From assembly GCA_021819225.1 (NCBI GenBank), contig JAKARU010000066.1:1-5511 (forward strand): DNA of 5,511 nt. Reading direction: 5' to 3'. The notes under the pieces are model-generated. The model worked only from the letters and a program-made list of their open reading frames with translations, was not told the DNA's origin and searched no databases. Shown piece after piece: positions 1-4,744 of the stretch. The position numbers and the translations under genes are program-made. Source of the DNA: Thermoplasmata archaeon (GTDB taxonomy: Archaea > Thermoplasmatota > Thermoplasmata > Thermoplasmatales > Thermoplasmataceae). Within the stretch, counting starts at the first letter, position 1. Each line of letters begins with the position of its first letter.

Positions 1-58
1 ACCATCGTTTAATTTCTTTATCGTCCAGCATTCCCTTATATTTCGGTTCAAAAGTCAT
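1..58 (-). CDS. N-terminal fragment of a possible tyrosine recombinase/integrase (partial)
   Basis: An ATG at 58-56 opens a frame of 19 codons that runs off the left edge. An in-frame TGA at 73-71 lies upstream, so this ATG is the only start available. The fragment reads MTFEPKYKG followed by MLDDKEIKRW. The L-[DE]-D-x-[DE]-[VI]-x-R-W pattern resembles the beginning of the N-terminal SAM-like core-binding domain of archaeal tyrosine recombinases; this is recalled family knowledge from a very short stretch. A TATA-like box at 80-86 is centred about 25 bases before the ATG, which fits a leaderless transcript. It lies 56 bases beyond the 3' end of tRNA-Pro on the same strand, a common position for the integrase of a tRNA-integrated element. 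It could also be a resident XerA-like recombinase or an unrelated protein. The catalytic domain is outside the window. Confidence 0.45.
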   Translation of the reverse strand, partial: MTFEPKYKGMLDDKEIKRW

Positions 59-79
59 GAGTGTAGAATGTCATCTGTC

Positions 80-86
80 TTATTAA
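80..86 (-). promoter_or_regulatory. TATA-like box for the leftmost minus-strand gene
   Basis: The minus strand reads TTAATAA here, centred about 25 bases upstream of the ATG at 58. This is the spacing expected when an archaeal transcript starts at or next to the start codon. No Shine-Dalgarno is visible before that ATG (the bases before it read TTCTACACTC), which agrees with leaderless expression. Confidence 0.4.
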
Positions 87-114
87 GAGTTTGGTATTCG
101 CTTATGGACATTCA

Positions 115-187
115 TGGGTCTGCCCGGATTTGGACCGGAGTCTCCAACTCCCGAAGCTGGAAGGATACCAGGCTACCCCACAGACCC
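115..187 (-). tRNA. tRNA-Pro (anticodon CGG)
   Basis: Reading the minus strand from 187 to 115 gives a complete 73-base cloverleaf. The acceptor stem GGGTCTG/CAGACCC is seven perfect pairs, followed by discriminator A73. The D arm is GGGT/TCCT with a GG-containing loop and the usual U8, A14 and G15. The anticodon stem CCAGC/GTTGG holds the loop TTCGGGA, giving anticodon CGG for proline codon CCG with G37, as expected for a proline tRNA. A four-base variable loop (AGAC) is followed by T stem TCCGG/CCGGG with loop TCCAAAT. No intron is present. The 3' CCA is not encoded and must be added after transcription. The T loop has C where the nearly invariant U55 is expected. The gene begins 18 bases after the stop codon of the membrane-protein gene on the same strand, so it may be partly co-transcribed with it. 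Confidence 0.93.
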
Positions 188-203
188 GCAAGACTGTAAT
201 GCG

Positions 204-217
204 TTTTATCTAATTTT
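204..217 (-). promoter_or_regulatory. Tentative TATA region for tRNA-Pro
   Basis: The minus strand reads AAAATTAGATAAAA across this stretch, 17 to 30 bases upstream of the first tRNA base. It overlaps the stop codon (206-208) of the upstream membrane-protein gene. It is the only AT-rich box at a plausible distance, but it does not match the archaeal TATA consensus well. Read-through from the upstream gene followed by tRNA processing is an alternative. Confidence 0.25.
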
Positions 218-1330
218 CTTTTCGGTAAGATGAAGGACTATTGAGCGCACGGGAAATGACAGAGTAGAATCAAAGGAATTGATATAGAATATTAGGACAA
301 GCAATAGGCCTGAATTAAAATCAGTAGCTGGATTTTGATAAATTCCTAAATTTTGAAATAAGATCCAGAAGATGGAAACAGTTACCATGCCTATTAGATC
401 GCCTGTCTTGTTTCCTGACAGCAGGAGGAAGAAAAGAGAGACCAGTATTAGGGAAAATAATATATTGATATAGGCTGTGTGAAAGATCAGTAATGGCCAC
501 ACTGATTCGAGAATTATATACATCCACAGCGATTCCCCCTGACTGAAAGTATTATTATAAATGATTTGTGAAAAAATTCCACTTGTCCAGTATGAGTTGA
601 ATGGGAGTAACTGGAGAATAATGGAAATACCAACCAATACCAGTAATGAGTTCCTAAAATATTCATGAAGGACACTTTTATGTTCAAATTTGTCCTGCAA
701 ATACGGTACCGCCATTAAAATATATAGCAGTGCTGAACCTGGAAAACCGGTTAATAGAGATACACCGTATACTGGTATACCTCCAAGGCCTTCCCCGAAT
801 ATCCATATGATGAGTGCCCAAAATATTGAAATGATCGATATAAGCTTCAGTCCGGATCTTGATCTATATGTCAGAAATGAAAAACCTATGAAAACCTGCA
901 AGGCACCAGAAAGTGCATCAAACTGAAAAGGGTGTAAGGCCCACGTGCTGTAGCCAATGTACAGGAAATTCTGGATACCTGTTTCCGAGATTGCCATTAT
1001 TGAGGGTTGAATGACAAAAGTAAGAAATCCGTATGGCATTTGTGGCTGAAACTGGAGTACGCCATCAAGAATCCAGAGGCAACCCAGAATCAGATTTAAC
1101 GAGTATGGAATCTGTGAAATGACAGAATTTTTAGAATACAACCTGCCAATAATTAATGAAATGAATATGCCAAGGATTGTGTAACCGAAAGAGTACAGGT
1201 AGAATGACCTTATTTCTACAGATGGAACTCCATAATAATTCAAGTCGTATGCAAATATCTGGAAGATCATGTACGATAGCACAAAGAATAAAGATAATAT
1301 TAATATATAATTTGTCTTTATTTTAATCAT
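206..1330 (-). CDS. Polytopic membrane protein of unknown function with an internal duplication
   Basis: This gene encodes 374 residues dominated by hydrophobic segments, roughly ten predicted membrane helices, starting with a signal-anchor-like helix at residues 8-27. I recognise no enzymatic domain. Distinctive motifs are LWILDGVLQFQP (85-96), WIFGEGLGGI (176-185), TGFPGSALLY (194-203) and TDFNSGLLLVLIF (336-348). From memory, similar LDG-LQxQP and GEGxGG patterns occur in uncharacterised membrane proteins of actinobacteria and acidophilic archaea. The stretch SIFWALIIWIFGEGLGG (168-184) is echoed by SIFWILFQNLGIYQN (319-333), so the protein appears to be two related halves. The ATG at 1330 is chosen because a TATA-like box lies about 25 bases upstream (1351-1358). 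The gene is divergent from eIF5A and is followed after 18 bases by tRNA-Pro. Function is unknown: a transporter or a membrane oxidoreductase partner cannot be told apart from sequence alone. Confidence 0.85.
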   Translation of the reverse strand: MIKIKTNYILILSLFFVLSYMIFQIFAYDLNYYGVPSVEIRSFYLYSFGYTILGIFISLIIGRLYSKNSVISQIPYSLNLILGCLWILDGVLQFQPQMPYGFLTFVIQPSIMAISETGIQNFLYIGYSTWALHPFQFDALSGALQVFIGFSFLTYRSRSGLKLISIISIFWALIIWIFGEGLGGIPVYGVSLLTGFPGSALLYILMAVPYLQDKFEHKSVLHEYFRNSLLVLVGISIILQLLPFNSYWTSGIFSQIIYNNTFSQGESLWMYIILESVWPLLIFHTAYINILFSLILVSLFFLLLSGNKTGDLIGMVTVSIFWILFQNLGIYQNPATDFNSGLLLVLIFYINSFDSTLSFPVRSIVLHLTEKKIR

Positions 1331-1350
1331 GTTATTGACCTTTCAAATTA

Positions 1351-1358
1351 ATTATATA
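1351..1358 (-). promoter_or_regulatory. TATA-like box for the 374-residue membrane protein gene
   Basis: The minus strand reads TATATAAT, centred about 25 bases before the ATG at 1330. That is the archaeal leaderless spacing. AAAGGT at 1339-1344 lies close upstream of the start but is a poor Shine-Dalgarno match, and with transcription starting at the ATG it would not be in the mRNA. Confidence 0.5.
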
Positions 1359-1402
1359 GTTACTTGATATATTAGGATAGCACACAACATTAATAGACAA
1401 AA

Positions 1403-1410
1403 TTATAAAA
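1403..1410 (+). promoter_or_regulatory. TATA box for the eIF5A-agmatinase operon
   Basis: TTATAAAA is a good archaeal TATA box, preceded by AAAA and followed by an A-rich stretch. With the usual 24-26 base spacing it places the transcription start near 1431, giving a leader of about six bases before the eIF5A ATG at 1437. The spacing rule is general archaeal knowledge, and the start site is inferred. Confidence 0.55.
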
Positions 1411-1436
1411 CAAAAATAAATAGGGCAGTGATGTAA

Positions 1437-1820
1437 ATGAGTTGGCAAGAGGCAGAAGTTAGAGAACTGAAAGTAGGAAGGTATATGCTTATAGATGATG
1501 CTCCATGCAAAATAATGGAAATCAACATGTCTAAACCTGGAAAACACGGCGAGGCAAAAGGAAGGATAGTTGCCATTGGGATCTTTGATAACCAGAAGAG
1601 AAGCGTGGTTTATCCTGTTAAGCACAAGGTGAAAGTGCCAATCATTGAAAAGAAGAACGCCCAGGTTCTCAGCGTAAGCAATAAAGAGGCTCAGCTCATG
1701 GATAGTGAAACGTTCGAAACATTTGTAATGTCCCTAAGCGACGAGGAAGTAGAAAAAGTTAAGGCTGGAACGGAGGTATCCTATTGGGAAGCAATGGGAA
1801 TCAGAAAGATCATGCTATAG
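1437..1820 (+). CDS. eif5a: Archaeal translation factor 5A (aIF5A/eIF5A)
   Basis: This 127-residue protein is a full-length archaeal eIF5A, the cytosolic factor that binds ribosomes at the E site and promotes peptide-bond formation at difficult sequences and termination. An SH3-like N-terminal domain (about 1-68) contains the loop [10 protein letters not shown] (32-41). Lysine 36 in PGKHG is the expected hypusine (or deoxyhypusine) site. The C-terminal OB-fold domain spans about 69-127 and includes [15 protein letters not shown]. The ATG at 1437 is preceded by GTGAT (1428-1432), which complements the archaeal 16S rRNA 3' end, and by TATA box 1403-1410. An ATG-TAA pair at 1431-1436 abuts the start codon. 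The gene overlaps agmatinase downstream by 37 bases, and that enzyme belongs to the polyamine route supplying the lysine modification. Identification is secure. Whether the lysine is carried on to full hypusine cannot be seen here. Confidence 0.97.
   Translation: MSWQEAEVRELKVGRYMLIDDAPCKIMEINMSKPGKHGEAKGRIVAIGIFDNQKRSVVYPVKHKVKVPIIEKKNAQVLSVSNKEAQLMDSETFETFVMSLSDEEVEKVKAGTEVSYWEAMGIRKIML
1772..1777 (+). promoter_or_regulatory. Shine-Dalgarno deciding the agmatinase TTG start
   Basis: GGAGGT is a six-base match to the anti-Shine-Dalgarno sequence and lies six bases before the TTG at 1784. It sits inside the eIF5A coding region. It is the clearest ribosome binding site in the window and supports TTG as the start even though it creates a 37-base overlap. 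Confidence 0.75.
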
Positions 1821-2689
1821 AACTTTCGACCTACTGCTCTCTTAAAAAAATTGCAGATGCAAACTTTGATTATGAGGATTCGAAGTACATTATTTTCGGA
1901 GTTCCGTTTGATTATACGTCATCATTCAGGAGGGGTTCCTCGAGGGGACCAGCAGAGGTGAGAAGATCTTATGATAATCTTGAGTCTTATGACGTCGCCT
2001 ATGATATTGATTTCACCGAGGTACCCATCTGTGATATTGGAGATATATTTGTAAACGAAGATCCTGATGAAACTGTAGATTCTGTTTCAGAGGTGGTTTC
2101 AATTATCAGGAAAGATAATAAGATTCCTGTAATGATCGGAGGGGAGCATTCTATAACCGGTGGATCGATTAGAAATTTCAGGGATTACGGAATGATAATC
2201 ATTGACGCACATTCTGATTTCAGGTTTTCTTATATGGGCCATAAGAATAATCACGCATGTGCCACACGCCGTTCCCTGGAAGTGCTTGGTGAGGGAAAGA
2301 TATTTTCCTTCGGAACACGATCTACCTCAAGGGAAGAATTTGAAGACCCAGAATTCAGGAAAGTGAAATTTGTGAGAGCGGAAGAGATAAAGAAACATGG
2401 TATTGAGAAGGAATTTGAGCAGTACTTCCCCAAGATTTCTCACCACATTTATTTTTCAATAGATATGGATGGGATAGATCCTTCCTATGCTCCTGGAGTT
2501 GGAACTCCTGAACCTTATGGACTCACGGATACAGATGTGAGATATCTGATTAGAAAAACTGCAAAGATTACTGATGGATTTGATGTCGTGGAATTTACTC
2601 CTGACTTCGATAATGGAAATACATCTATGCTTGCTGCCAAATTAATCCAGGATTTCATTGGCGCTAGAGAAACTAAAAGGATATTTTAA
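1784..2689 (+). CDS. speB: Agmatinase (arginase/ureohydrolase family)
   Basis: This 301-residue enzyme is predicted to hydrolyse agmatine to putrescine and urea in the cytosol. All ureohydrolase metal-site motifs are present: GGEHS (119-123, His122), DAHSD (141-145, Asp141, His143 and Asp145) and SIDMDGIDP (225-233, Asp227 and Asp229), followed by GVGTPEP (238-244). GGEHS replaces the more usual GGDHS, a substitution I recall from archaeal members. The C-terminal [13 protein letters not shown] (276-288) is also typical. The TTG start is favoured because GGAGGT lies six bases upstream and the frame has no ATG, GTG or other TTG before the conserved core at about residue 28. This gives an N-terminal extension of about 20 residues beyond what I expect for the family. 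The overlap with eIF5A implies one mRNA and probable translational coupling. Some archaea may use such an enzyme on an agmatine-type conjugate while forming hypusine, so the substrate is inferred. Confidence 0.95.
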   Translation: MGSNGNQKDHAIELSTYCSLKKIADANFDYEDSKYIIFGVPFDYTSSFRRGSSRGPAEVRRSYDNLESYDVAYDIDFTEVPICDIGDIFVNEDPDETVDSVSEVVSIIRKDNKIPVMIGGEHSITGGSIRNFRDYGMIIIDAHSDFRFSYMGHKNNHACATRRSLEVLGEGKIFSFGTRSTSREEFEDPEFRKVKFVRAEEIKKHGIEKEFEQYFPKISHHIYFSIDMDGIDPSYAPGVGTPEPYGLTDTDVRYLIRKTAKITDGFDVVEFTPDFDNGNTSMLAAKLIQDFIGARETKRIF

Positions 2690-2702
2690 AATTTATTACC
2701 AT

Positions 2703-2718
2703 CTGGCTTAGCGGCCAG
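2703..2718 (+). other. Small stem-loop in the agmatinase 3' untranslated region
   Basis: CTGGC (2703-2707) pairs perfectly with GCCAG (2714-2718) around the six-base loop TTAGCG. It begins 13 bases after the agmatinase stop codon and precedes the T-tract at 2787. It may protect the mRNA 3' end, but a five-pair stem could also arise by chance. Confidence 0.3.
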
Positions 2719-2786
2719 TGCAGGGCATATGGTATTCTCTTCAACAAATTTGCCTGGAAATTCTGGACGATGCTTTCCTTTTAGGC

Positions 2787-2793
2787 TTTTTTT
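2787..2793 (+). terminator. T-tract terminator of the eIF5A-agmatinase operon
   Basis: A run of seven T residues follows a T-rich lead (CTTTCCTTTTAGGC) about 97 bases after the agmatinase stop. Archaeal RNA polymerase terminates at such tracts without needing a hairpin. It is the first clear T-run downstream of the operon and lies before the convergent rpl10e gene. Confidence 0.6.
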
Positions 2794-2800
2794 CTGCTTA

Positions 2801-2834
2801 TGAATAAGGTATTCAGGGTACTTTGTAGTGCCCT
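2801..2834. repeat. Two adjoining inverted repeats between convergent terminators
   Basis: TGAATA/TATTCA (2801-2806 and 2810-2815, three-base spacer) is directly followed by AGGGTAC/GTGCCCT (2815-2821 and 2828-2834, six-base spacer, seven pairs including one G-T). The two share base 2815. They occupy the stretch between the T7 tract of the plus-strand operon and the T8 tract of rpl10e, where no gene is assigned. The role is unknown. A supplementary terminator structure, a small RNA or a decayed mobile element end are all possible. Confidence 0.4.
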
Positions 2835-2882
2835 AGCAATGACCGTATTGAAAAAGGGTGATTTGGCTAATTTAAGTTTGAT

Positions 2883-2890
2883 AAAAAAAA
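2883..2890 (-). terminator. T8 terminator of rpl10e
   Basis: The minus strand has eight consecutive T residues starting two bases after the rpl10e stop codon (2895-2893). This is a typical archaeal poly-U terminator placed directly at the gene end, giving almost no 3' untranslated region. Confidence 0.65.
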
Positions 2891-2892
2891 TA

Positions 2893-3423
2893 TCAGATTC
2901 CTATTTTTCCTGCAATTTCCTTACCCTTGCTGATTTCTATGTCACAGGGCGTGGGAAGCTTGATAGACGCTTTATGCAAGGCTTCTTTCATCTGCTTGGC
3001 ACCTTCTGCAGTTACTCTTGCCAGTATGACAATATCACCTGCATGGACTCTGGCTGCTGTACCAACCGGTCTCCCGAAAGCTGCCCTCATTCCACTTGAT
3101 ATCCTATCTGCACCTGCTCCTGTTGCCATCTTGTGTTCCCTGATAACATGATGGGGATATGGCCTGATCTGGAAATAGAAATTTTCTATACCAAGTGATT
3201 CAGTTAGTTTCCTGTTGATCGAGATTCTTGCAGCTTCAAGTGCTGAATGTCTTACCTGGCAGCTTTCCCGTGCAATCATCTTCAGCTCAATTGGAAAATC
3301 CTTCTTCTGATTGCCATGCGTGAAGGTTGTAATTTTAGGATATGGAACACCCCCCATAAACTCTCTTCTAGTGTATGCTGGACCTGTAATCTTTGTGTAC
3401 ATTCTGGCTGGTTTCGTTACCAT
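2893..3423 (-). CDS. rpl10e: 50S ribosomal protein L10e (uL16)
   Basis: This 176-residue protein is of normal length for archaeal L10e, the counterpart of bacterial L16. It sits in the large subunit near the peptidyl-transferase centre and the A/P-site tRNAs and joins late in assembly. The family signature is clear: RPYPHHVIREHK (87-98), GAGADRI (102-108) and GMRAAFGRPVGTAARV (111-126). The first 30 residues (PARMYTKITGPAYTRREF) also fit the family. The ATG at 3423 is supported by a TATA box at 3449-3456, which predicts a transcript start within a few bases of it. An ATG-GGA-TAG triplet run begins 11 bases upstream (3434), but it probably lies at or before the transcript start. The gene stands alone on this strand, is convergent with the eIF5A-agmatinase operon and divergent from the MFS gene. 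Identification is secure. Confidence 0.96.
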   Translation of the reverse strand: MVTKPARMYTKITGPAYTRREFMGGVPYPKITTFTHGNQKKDFPIELKMIARESCQVRHSALEAARISINRKLTESLGIENFYFQIRPYPHHVIREHKMATGAGADRISSGMRAAFGRPVGTAARVHAGDIVILARVTAEGAKQMKEALHKASIKLPTPCDIEISKGKEIAGKIGI

Positions 3424-3448
3424 CTCTATCCCATGGTGAATACTAAGA

Positions 3449-3456
3449 TATATAAA
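3449..3456 (-). promoter_or_regulatory. TATA box of rpl10e
   Basis: The minus strand reads TTTATATA within TTTTTATATATC, a strong archaeal TATA box. Its centre lies about 29 bases before the ATG at 3423, so transcription should start only a few bases upstream of the gene. No Shine-Dalgarno is visible, consistent with a very short leader. Confidence 0.6.
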
Positions 3457-3482
3457 AACTCAACTACGATGGACACTTCCAT

Positions 3483-3499
3483 CATTTTCCGGGAAAATG
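3483..3499. promoter_or_regulatory. Perfect 17-base palindrome, candidate operator
   Basis: CATTTTCC and GGAAAATG are perfect inverted repeats around a single central G at 3491. The site is about 27 bases upstream of the rpl10e TATA box, on the side where archaeal activators or dimeric repressors can bind, and about 100 bases upstream of the MFS promoter. The symmetry is seen directly; protein binding is inferred. Confidence 0.5.
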
Positions 3500-3518
3500 T
3501 CATCCCTTAAAATGACAT
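3497..3518. promoter_or_regulatory. Second inverted repeat overlapping the palindrome
   Basis: ATGTCAT (3497-3503) and ATGACAT (3512-3518) are perfect inverted repeats with an eight-base spacer. The first arm shares its ATG with the right arm of the 3483-3499 palindrome. In addition, AAAATGTCAT (3494-3503) and AAAATGACAT (3509-3518) form a near-perfect direct repeat with a 15-base period, so one motif appears several times in both orientations. Confidence 0.45.
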
Positions 3519-3569
3519 ATTTTAAACTGCTACAAACATTCCGTATTGGCGCTATCCATATCTATTCTT

Positions 3570-3589
3570 CCAGGGTTTTTACCCGGTAA
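3570..3589. promoter_or_regulatory. Symmetric elements just upstream of the MFS promoter
   Basis: Two overlapping symmetries occur here. TTACC-C-GGTAA (3579-3589) is an 11-base perfect palindrome ending seven bases before the TATA-like box at 3596. GGGT/ACCC (3573-3576 and 3581-3584) forms a stem around TTTT and is extended by CC/GG with one bulged A. As DNA they could bind a regulator next to the TFB recognition region of the MFS promoter. This is inference from position and symmetry. Confidence 0.35.
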
Positions 3590-3595
3590 CTATTC

Positions 3596-3603
3596 TTTTA
3601 ATA
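3596..3603 (+). promoter_or_regulatory. TATA-like box of the MFS gene
   Basis: TTTTAATA is centred about 26 bases before the TTG at 3626, the spacing expected for leaderless transcription. It lies too close to the alternative TTG at 3611 for that codon to be in the mRNA. The match to the TATA consensus is moderate. Confidence 0.4.
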
Positions 3604-3625
3604 GCTTGCATTGATTTGTCGTCTG

Positions 3626-4744
3626 TTGAATCCGTGGAACAGGGACATTGAAAACATAAGATATCTATCTGCAGCAACGGTATTGTTCTCCATAAGCTGG
3701 CTGTGGCTCAGTTTTACTTTTCCACTCAGGCTTGCCATATTTGGCCTGCCATATATTGAAATTGGGCTTATTGGAACCCTTACGTCATTTCCATTTATCA
3801 TAGTTTCATTTTCATTCAGGTTTCTTGGCAAGAGATCGCTTAATTTTGGGATGAAATTCCCATTTCTCATCATATCTATATTTTCATTGGTCCTTATCTT
3901 CCTCAAACTTGATCTGTTCACATATGTAATGATAATTGCAGTAACAGGATTCTTTCAGAGCATGTGGTGGATTTCGGTAGAAATTGAAACCGGATTGATC
4001 GGGAAAACCGGAAATGCAGAGAAGTATTCTGCAGCCTGGGCCATTCCCTCCGGGCTGTTCCCCATATTTTCTGGTGCACTTCTCCAGTATGTTGGATACA
4101 GGGCAATTTATGCAATTGTAGCTGCCGTCTCCCTGATAGGTTTCCAGATTCAGCCTGTGGAAACCATAGAAAGGAGGAATAACATAAAAATGCCACTGAA
4201 CAAGGTTCTTGTTTTACCCATGACATTTGTTGGAATATACCTGGGGTATTCTACTTATGTTCTTGTTCCTCTTTTGAAGAATTCACATTATTCCTATTTC
4301 GAGATTGGAGCGTTACTGGCAATATCAGGACTCGCCTTTGCACTTGGCGCCGTCTTCGCTGGAAGAAGTATGGGTCGAGACTCGAGGGAATACTCTGCCT
4401 TTGCCTCCATTCTTGCATCGTCCTTCCTCATGCTGTCAGTGGACTCAAATATTTTATCACTTTCAATTGCCCTTTTTCTTGGCGGGTTCGGTGGAAGCTT
4501 TGGTTTTTCTAAGATCCTCTCCTACATTGGAAAATCAGAAGGTCCAAGGAGAGGTGTTTTTTATTACGAAACTCTATTTTCTATTGGATATGTGACAGGA
4601 TCTTTCGCTGGAGGAGCCCTTCTGTCATATCTTGGATTTGATTATAGCCTCTTACTTTTTCTCCCCTCAGCAGTCTATGCGATAGGGCTTTTCGCCAGTT
4701 TATTAAAATCACATTCTTCTCCTCCCCTGCATGACATTGAATGA
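3626..4744 (+). CDS. Major facilitator superfamily-like transporter, substrate unknown
   Basis: The product is 372 residues, of which nearly all form about 11-12 predicted membrane helices in two halves separated by the charged stretch VETIERRNNIKMPLNK. Length and helix pattern fit the major facilitator superfamily. The family's loop 2-3 motif is degenerate: a basic FRFLGKRS lies near the expected place. A second short basic loop, AGRSMGRDSREY, sits at the equivalent loop of the second half. Small-residue-rich helices such as FLGGFGGSFGFSK and GSFAGGALLSYLGF are typical of packed transporter helices. The start is uncertain because no ATG is available near the front: TTG 3626 (protein begins MNPWNRDIE) matches the TATA spacing, while TTG 3611 would add five residues; neither has a Shine-Dalgarno. 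The gene is divergent from rpl10e and overlaps the convergent zinc-ribbon gene by 36 bases. An acidophile exporter or nutrient permease are both possible. Confidence 0.82.
   Translation: MNPWNRDIENIRYLSAATVLFSISWLWLSFTFPLRLAIFGLPYIEIGLIGTLTSFPFIIVSFSFRFLGKRSLNFGMKFPFLIISIFSLVLIFLKLDLFTYVMIIAVTGFFQSMWWISVEIETGLIGKTGNAEKYSAAWAIPSGLFPIFSGALLQYVGYRAIYAIVAAVSLIGFQIQPVETIERRNNIKMPLNKVLVLPMTFVGIYLGYSTYVLVPLLKNSHYSYFEIGALLAISGLAFALGAVFAGRSMGRDSREYSAFASILASSFLMLSVDSNILSLSIALFLGGFGGSFGFSKILSYIGKSEGPRRGVFYYETLFSIGYVTGSFAGGALLSYLGFDYSLLLFLPSAVYAIGLFASLLKSHSSPPLHDIE

Noticed and set aside
1332..1625. Minus-strand 97-codon frame over the eIF5A start and divergent promoter.
   Set aside because: It is antisense to the conserved hypusine-loop region of eIF5A and covers both TATA boxes, so it is a shadow frame.
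2686..2832. A 48-codon minus-strand open stretch antisense to the agmatinase 3' region, with a protein-like reading (for example HRPEFPGKFVEEN).
   Set aside because: It has no ATG, GTG or TTG, it is bounded by TAG at 2835-2833 and TAA at 2688-2686, and it spans the agmatinase terminator. A gene remnant is possible, but an open stretch of this length also occurs by chance.
2800..3099. Plus-strand frame of 99 codons starting in the convergent gap.
   Set aside because: Most of it is antisense to rpl10e, it crosses both inverted repeats and the rpl10e T8 terminator, and the encoded sequence shows no domain.
3426..3434. Short ATG-GGA-TAG frame ahead of rpl10e, similar in idea to the one before eIF5A.
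   Set aside because: The rpl10e TATA box predicts a transcript start near 3427, so most of this mini-frame is probably not transcribed.
3918..4226. Minus-strand 102-codon frame inside the MFS gene.
   Set aside because: It is antisense to transmembrane coding sequence with no start signal or recognisable domain.
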